Source: an uncultured Tissierellia bacterium (lineage in GTDB: Bacteria > Bacillota > Clostridia > Tissierellales > Peptoniphilaceae). From it: DNA of 10,278 nucleotides. How positions within the stretch are numbered: position 1 is the first letter of the stretch; the number at the start of each line of letters is the position of its first letter. The position numbers and the translations under genes are program-made. The stretch lies in the NCBI GenBank assembly GCA_902489375.1, contig CABTZP010000048.1:1-10278 (forward strand), read 5' to 3'. This document shows, in pieces, positions 6,113 to 10,278 of this stretch. The notes under the pieces were generated by a model. The model saw nothing but the letters and a program-made list of their open reading frames with translations, did no database searches and was not told where the DNA came from.

Positions 6113-6303
6113 GGGGCAGTTCCTGTCCCGCCTCCCTCTCGCCTCCGTCCCACCTCCTTCGAGCTTACACGGGACAAGGCCCAACCGAACCAAGCAGGAT
6201 GCGGACGGGCCATGGTAGATCTGGCAGCGGGACGAGCTTTGCGCCAGGGCAAGTGTTCCCTCTCTCGTCTTTCAAGCGGGACAAAAAGCGCTCAGGCGGG
6301 ACA
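6113..6303. repeat. Zone of recurring GGGACA words with a REP-like hairpin
   Basis: GGGACA occurs on the plus strand at 6171, 6278 and 6298, and again in the nifJ terminator at 6316. Its complement TGTCCC occurs at 6124 and 6328, and a variant GGGACG is at 6229. The segments at 6276-6287 and 6296-6307 are a direct repeat of GCGGGACAAAAA spaced 20 bp. At 6113-6129, GGGGCAG and CTGTCCC flank a TTC loop (7 bp with one G-T). The strip 6122-6160 is strongly pyrimidine-biased. No credible gene is seen here. The pattern resembles repetitive extragenic palindromes, but whether it recurs elsewhere in the genome cannot be seen. Confidence 0.5.
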
Positions 6304-6340
6304 AAAAAAAGGGCCGGGACAATCTCTTGTCCCGGCCCTT
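6303..6340 (-). terminator. Intrinsic terminator of nifJ
   Basis: On the minus strand a perfect 13-bp stem (AAGGGCCGGGACA with its complement, 6340-6328 and 6321-6309) closes a 6-nt loop. It runs directly into eight T residues (6310-6303, shared in part with the stem base). It begins 68 nt after the nifJ stop codon. It is among the strongest hairpins in the window and isolates nifJ from the murB operon. Confidence 0.95.
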
Positions 6341-6408
6341 GAGCTGACGAGCCAGCCCAGGTTTATCAACCTTGCCCAATTCTTAAAACGAAGGTGCGCA
6401 GGATTGAA

Positions 6409-9400
6409 TTACTTTTCTTCGGCCATTCTCTCGTAGTTTTCGTAGCGTCTGATGGCTGCGTCGGCTGCCTTGGTGTAGAGTTCTTCCGCAATCTCAGGGA
6501 AGTTTCTCTGTAAGGAGGAGTAACGAACTTCGCCCATGAGGAATTCCTTAAAGTCTGCGGTCGGCTTCTTGGAGTCAAGCTGGAATGGATTCTTGCCTTC
6601 TTCCGCGCGGCGAGGATCGTATCTCCAGAGGTGCCAGTAACCAGCAGCGACGGCTTCCTTCTCGCGGATCTGGCTCTTGCCCATTCCGATGCGGATGCCG
6701 TGGTTGATGCAAGGCGCGTAAGCGATGATCAGGGAAGGTCCGTTATAGGATTCCGCCTCGACCATGGCCTTAATGCACTGGTTGTGATCTGCGCCCATGG
6801 CTACCTGTGCGGTGTAGACATAGCCATAAGTGGATTCCATCAGCGCCAGGTCCTTGGACTGAATTCTCTTGCCGCCCGCAGCAAACTGCGCGACTGCAGC
6901 CAGAGGAGTCGCCTTGGAGGACTGACCGCCGGTGTTGGAGTAAACTTCGGTGTTCATGACCAAGACGTTGATGTCTTTGCCGGAGGCCAGGACGTGATCG
7001 AGGCCGCCAAAGCCGATATCAAATGCCCAACCGTCGCCGCCAAAGATCCACATGGATTTTTTAACCATGAAGTCCTTCAGATCGAGGATTTCGTCTAAGA
7101 GTTTCTGAGCATCGCCGGAGACCTTGTGGTCTGCATAGTTGAGGATCTCCGCGGTCGCCTTCTTGGATTCGATATGGTCATCGCGTCCGGCAATCCAGGC
7201 GTCAAAGAGCTCGTTCCACTTGGCGTCGGCGTTCAGGGCCTTGAATTCTTCCATCCGTGTCTGGACCAGGTCCATGTTGGATTCGTTGGCAAGAAGCTGA
7301 CCAAAGCCGTATTCCGCCGCGTCCTCAAAGAGGGAGTTGCCCCAGGATGGGCCACAGCCCGAGCAGGTGGTGGTGTACGGTGTCGACGGTGCGGAAGCGC
7401 CCCAGATCGAAGAGCAGCCGGTCGCGTTGGCGATCATCATATGATCTCCGAAGAGCTGGGTGACTAAGCGAGCGTAAGGCGTTTCGCCGCAGCCTGCGCA
7501 GGAGCCTGAGAATTCAAGCAGAGGCTGAACAAACTGAGACCCCTTGACCGTTGTGCGATCGATCAGGTCTGGCTTATTGGTGACTTCATTGAAGGCAAAG
7601 TCCCAAAGGCCCTTCTGCTCCTGATACTGCGCTTCAAATCTTTCCATCGTCAGAGCGCCAGCGGGGCAAATGTTCGCGCAGTTGCCGCAGCCAGTACAGT
7701 CAAGCTGAGAAACCTGGATGCGGAACTCGAGTCCCTCTAAGCCTTTGCCGATGGCTTTCTTTGTCTCGAAGCCTTCCGGCGCCTTCTTGACTTCTTCCGC
7801 GTCTAACAGGAAGGGACGAATGACGGCGTGGGGGCAGACAAATGAGCACTGGTTACACTGGACGCACTTATCAATGTTCCATTTTGGTGTAAAGAGGGCA
7901 ATGCCGCGCTTTTCAATGGAGGAGGTGCTGTTGTCCCAGTGACCATCTGCATGATCCTTGAATACGGAAACGGGCAGGTCATCGCCTTCATGGCGAAGCA
8001 TGGGAAGAACAACGCTCTTTTCGAATTCGGTCGCGTCGATCTCGTCCTTGGCCTCGTCTTTCGCATTGGCCCATTCAGCAGGAATGTCTACCTTCACCAG
8101 GCCAGAAATTCCGCGGTCAACGGCAGCGTTGTTCATCTCGATGACATCGTCACCTTTATGTCCATAGGTCTTTAAGATCGAGTCTTTTAGGTGCTGAACG
8201 GCTTCTTCCAGAGGCAGAACGCCGGAAAGCTTAAAGAAAGCGGACTGGACGATCATGTTGGTTCTGGAGCCAAGGCCCAGTTCCTGAGCGATGTCGGCTG
8301 CGTTGATGATGTAGAAGTTGATGTCGTTTTCTGCCAGATATCTCTTCATCGAGGCGGGCAGATGAGCATCTAATTCATCCTTGGACCAGGTGCAGTTCAG
8401 AAGGAAGGTGCCGCCCTTCTTCAGTCCGCGGAGAAGATCATACTGGTAAACATAAGCCTGCTTGGAGCAGGAGGTAAAGTCCGCTTCGTCCAGGAGGTAG
8501 GTGGAACGGATCGGCTTATCTCCAAAACGTAAGTGGGAAACGGTAAGACCGCCGGACTTTTTGGCGTCGTAGTCGAAGTAGCCCTGTGCGTACATGGGGG
8601 TGTTATCGCCGATGATTTTAATAGCCTGCTTGTTGGCGCCGACCGTACCATCGGATCCGAAGCCCCAGAACTTGCAGCGGGTGGTTCCTTCTTCGACAAT
8701 GTGCAGAGGCTCGCTCTGATCGAGGGAAAGGTTGGTCAGATCATCTTCAATGCCGATGGTGAAGTGATCCTTGGGCTGATCGGAGAAGAGATTCTTATAA
8801 ACGGCTAAAATCGCGGTTGGCGTGGTATCCTTGGAGCCTAAGCCGTAGCGGCCGGCGAGGACAACGGGACGGCATTCTCCGTCATAAAGGGCACGGCTGA
8901 CATCAAGGTAAAGGGGCTCGCCGATGGCGCCTTTTTCCTTTGTCCGGTCAAGAACAGCAATCTTCTTTACGGACTTCGGGAGGGCCTCCAGGAAGTGCTT
9001 GACGCTAAACGGACGATAGAGGTGGCACTTGACTAAGCCGACCTTGCGGTCCGGATGGTTCTTCTGGAACCAGTCAATGACTTCTTCGGTAGCTTCACAA
9101 ACAGAGCCCATGGCAACGATGACATATTCCGCGTCGGGATCGCCATAGTAATTAAAGAGACCATACTGACGGCCGGTCTTCTCGGAGACTTTCTTCATAT
9201 ACTTTTCGACCACGGGGATAATGTCGGTGTAATAGTGGTTCGCAGCTTCCGCGTTCTGGAAGAAGATGTCCGGAGACTGCGCGGTGCCCATGGTCATGGG
9301 ATGGTTGGGGTTCAGCATCCGTTTTTTGAAGGCTTTTACGGCATCCCGGTTGAGCATTTCGGCGAGATCGTCATAGTCCCACATTTCGATCTTGTTCACT

Positions 9401-9939
9401 TCATGGGAGGTACGGAAACCGTCGAAGAAGTGGACAAAAGGAAGGGAGCCTTCAATTGCGGAAAGGTGAGCGACTGCCGCGAGGTCCATGGCTTCCTGAA
9501 CCGAGTTTGAGGCGAGGAAGCAGCAGCCAGTCATTCTTGTCGCGTTAATGTCGGAGTGATCACCGTAAACGGAAAGGGCATGCATGGCGACCGCGCGGGC
9601 GGCAACATGGAAAACGCCCGGAAGCTGTTCACCGGCGATTTTGAACATATTGGGGAGCATTAAGAGCAGACCTTGCGAAGCGGTGTAGGTCGAGGTCAAT
9701 GCGCCGGCCGCAAGAGAACCGTGAAGAGCGCCTGCTGCGCCCAATTCAGCCTGCATTTCAACGACTTTGACCGGCTTTCCGAACAGGTTCTTTTTTCCGT
9801 TGGCTGCCCAGGTGTCGACGTGTTCAGCCATTGGAGATGATGGGGTGATGGGGTAGATGGTCGCGACTTCGGTAAAGGCATACGAGACATACGCCGCCGC
9901 TTCGTTTCCATCCATTGTTTTAAATACTTTTTTTGCCAT
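6409..9939 (-). CDS. nifJ: Pyruvate:ferredoxin (flavodoxin) oxidoreductase, single-chain homodimer type
   Basis: Oxidatively decarboxylates pyruvate to acetyl-CoA and CO2 and reduces ferredoxin or flavodoxin, the main pyruvate outlet of many anaerobes. It has 1176 residues, full family length, with all domains: the pyruvate-binding N-terminal region with YPITPSS (29-35), domain II and the gamma/CoA-region (about 260-650), and a two-cluster ferredoxin domain (C692, C695, C698, C702 and C748, C751, C754, C758). The thiamine-diphosphate domain carries cysteines of the proximal [4Fe-4S] cluster (C814, C817, C842, C1077) and the GDG...N motif (968-996). The start at 9939 is chosen because GAGGAGG lies 4 nt upstream and MAKKVFKTMDGNEA matches the family N-terminus; the longer frame to 10023 overlaps the promoter. 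It has its own promoter and terminator, so it is probably monocistronic. No missing key residue is seen. Confidence 0.98.
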   Translation of the reverse strand: MAKKVFKTMDGNEAAAYVSYAFTEVATIYPITPSSPMAEHVDTWAANGKKNLFGKPVKVVEMQAELGAAGALHGSLAAGALTSTYTASQGLLLMLPNMFKIAGEQLPGVFHVAARAVAMHALSVYGDHSDINATRMTGCCFLASNSVQEAMDLAAVAHLSAIEGSLPFVHFFDGFRTSHEVNKIEMWDYDDLAEMLNRDAVKAFKKRMLNPNHPMTMGTAQSPDIFFQNAEAANHYYTDIIPVVEKYMKKVSEKTGRQYGLFNYYGDPDAEYVIVAMGSVCEATEEVIDWFQKNHPDRKVGLVKCHLYRPFSVKHFLEALPKSVKKIAVLDRTKEKGAIGEPLYLDVSRALYDGECRPVVLAGRYGLGSKDTTPTAILAVYKNLFSDQPKDHFTIGIEDDLTNLSLDQSEPLHIVEEGTTRCKFWGFGSDGTVGANKQAIKIIGDNTPMYAQGYFDYDAKKSGGLTVSHLRFGDKPIRSTYLLDEADFTSCSKQAYVYQYDLLRGLKKGGTFLLNCTWSKDELDAHLPASMKRYLAENDINFYIINAADIAQELGLGSRTNMIVQSAFFKLSGVLPLEEAVQHLKDSILKTYGHKGDDVIEMNNAAVDRGISGLVKVDIPAEWANAKDEAKDEIDATEFEKSVVLPMLRHEGDDLPVSVFKDHADGHWDNSTSSIEKRGIALFTPKWNIDKCVQCNQCSFVCPHAVIRPFLLDAEEVKKAPEGFETKKAIGKGLEGLEFRIQVSQLDCTGCGNCANICPAGALTMERFEAQYQEQKGLWDFAFNEVTNKPDLIDRTTVKGSQFVQPLLEFSGSCAGCGETPYARLVTQLFGDHMMIANATGCSSIWGASAPSTPYTTTCSGCGPSWGNSLFEDAAEYGFGQLLANESNMDLVQTRMEEFKALNADAKWNELFDAWIAGRDDHIESKKATAEILNYADHKVSGDAQKLLDEILDLKDFMVKKSMWIFGGDGWAFDIGFGGLDHVLASGKDINVLVMNTEVYSNTGGQSSKATPLAAVAQFAAGGKRIQSKDLALMESTYGYVYTAQVAMGADHNQCIKAMVEAESYNGPSLIIAYAPCINHGIRIGMGKSQIREKEAVAAGYWHLWRYDPRRAEEGKNPFQLDSKKPTADFKEFLMGEVRYSSLQRNFPEIAEELYTKAADAAIRRYENYERMAEEK

Positions 9940-9943
9940 GTTT

Positions 9944-9950
9944 CCTCCTC
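9944..9950 (-). promoter_or_regulatory. Ribosome binding site of nifJ
   Basis: GAGGAGG stands 4 nt before the ATG at 9939. It fixes the start against the longer in-frame ATG at 10023, which would add 28 residues absent from the family. Confidence 0.85.
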
Positions 9951-9988
9951 TGTTGTAAAAAAATGTATTAATTTGCTCACTCGGTCCC

Positions 9989-10015
9989 GGCCAGGCCGAT
10001 TGAATCGGCCCGGCC
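9989..10015 (-). promoter_or_regulatory. 12-bp hairpin at the predicted 5' end of nifJ mRNA
   Basis: The arms 10015-10004 and 10000-9989 pair over 12 bp around a 3-nt loop. One pair is G-U in the minus-strand RNA but A-C on the plus strand, so the structure is intact only in the nifJ transcript. Counting seven bases from the -10 box puts transcription start at about 10015, the first base of the stem. No T-tract follows directly (a T run comes only some 20-25 nt later), so it is not a convincing terminator for the aminotransferase gene. A leader hairpin that stabilises the mRNA, or an operator, is more likely. Confidence 0.6.
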
Positions 10016-10021
10016 ATGTTC

Positions 10022-10049
10022 ATTGTAATCGAGTTTTCTGAAAACGCAA
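10022..10049 (-). promoter_or_regulatory. Promoter of nifJ
   Basis: On the minus strand TTGCGT (10049-10044) is followed by a 16-bp spacer and TACAAT (10027-10022, five of six bases of the -10 consensus). It lies directly after the aminotransferase stop codon, leaving a leader of about 75 nt before the nifJ start. The -10 box is good; the -35 box matches only in its TTG half. Confidence 0.65.
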
Positions 10050-10054
10050 GATGA

Positions 10055-10278
10055 TTACTTTCTCTTCGATCCAGGATACTGATCTAAGGCCTTATCAATG
10101 ATTTCCACCGAACGGGCGAGGACTTTTTCATCAATGCAGTAGGAAATCCGGATCTCATCTACGCCCAATCCCGGTGTGGAGTAGAATCCTTCAGCCGGAG
10201 TGGGAAGAACGGTTTCATTATTATCAACGAATTCGCCCAGCATCCAGCCTACGAACTTGTCAGCGGAATCAACAGGCA
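10055..10278 (-). CDS. Class I/II PLP-dependent aminotransferase, C-terminal fragment (aspartate aminotransferase-like)
   Basis: Only the last 73 codons are inside the window; the gene continues past the right edge, and the TAA stop is at 10057-10055. The fragment fits the small C-terminal domain of fold-type I aminotransferases of the aspartate aminotransferase group. The ETVLPTPAEGFYSTPGLG stretch is typical of it, and the following VDEIRISY segment contains the arginine that binds the substrate carboxylate. The PLP lysine would lie outside the window. Substrate range (aspartate, alanine, aromatic or other) cannot be judged from this part. The nifJ promoter follows at once, and I see no convincing terminator between the two genes, so some read-through into nifJ is possible. 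Confidence 0.88.
   Translation of the reverse strand, partial: PVDSADKFVGWMLGEFVDNNETVLPTPAEGFYSTPGLGVDEIRISYCIDEKVLARSVEIIDKALDQYPGSKRK

Noticed and set aside
5939..6193. Minus-strand frame of 84 codons running from the GGGACA zone into the array
   Set aside because: The product is a junction of low-complexity and repeat sequence with no recognisable domain; its openness is explained by the repeat period.
8528..8540. Array-like sequence CGTAAGTGGGAAA inside nifJ (and a shorter match at 6825-6834)
   Set aside because: Both encode conserved nifJ residues, have no opposing arm or spacer, and are most simply chance matches.
9940..10023. 28-residue N-terminal extension of nifJ
   Set aside because: Its ATG overlaps the -10 box, it lacks a ribosome site, and the family N-terminus begins at the ATG at 9939.

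Overview
The window reads like a chromosomal segment of a low-to-mid GC Gram-positive anaerobe of the Firmicutes, most likely a clostridial or related lineage. I cannot name a genus. The reasons are the whiA/rapZ/murB cluster, an LCP-family wall enzyme, purine-rich Shine-Dalgarno sites, GTG and TTG starts, textbook SigA-type promoters, and a single-chain pyruvate:ferredoxin oxidoreductase. Every gene I can support lies on the minus strand, so the window is best read from right to left.

Right end (10278 to 6303): the C-terminus of a class I/II PLP aminotransferase enters from outside the window. A promoter and a 12-bp hairpin follow, and then the 1176-residue pyruvate:ferredoxin oxidoreductase nifJ (central energy metabolism: pyruvate + CoA to acetyl-CoA, CO2 and reduced ferredoxin). 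nifJ ends at a very strong intrinsic terminator.

Middle (6302 to 5159): about 1.1 kb without a credible gene, unusually rich in inverted repeats. From right to left it holds a zone where the word GGGACA recurs, an array of nine 42-bp units (21-bp palindrome plus 21-bp spacer) with pairwise covariation in the palindrome arms, a cluster of four tight GC hairpins within 97 bp, and a GC-rich block of about 190 bp with nested complementarity that may be a structured RNA. This region is the main unexplained part of the window.

Left half (5158 to 348): a compact cell-envelope and division operon, murB, rapZ, a NUDIX hydrolase, whiA and an LCP-family glycopolymer transferase, with short gaps or overlaps. 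It links UDP-GlcNAc/UDP-MurNAc metabolism (MurB, RapZ) to a division and chromosome-segregation regulator (WhiA) and to attachment of wall polymers (LCP). The glmR (yvcK) gene usually found between rapZ and whiA is absent there, and a NUDIX gene occupies the slot. The LCP protein carries an unusual cytoplasmic region made of twelve hexapeptide repeats.

Left end (347 to 1): two perfect-spacing SigA-type promoters in tandem, both with TTGACA -35 boxes and AT-rich upstream tracts, fire leftwards out of the window. Their layout resembles a ribosomal RNA operon control region, but no rRNA sequence lies inside the window.
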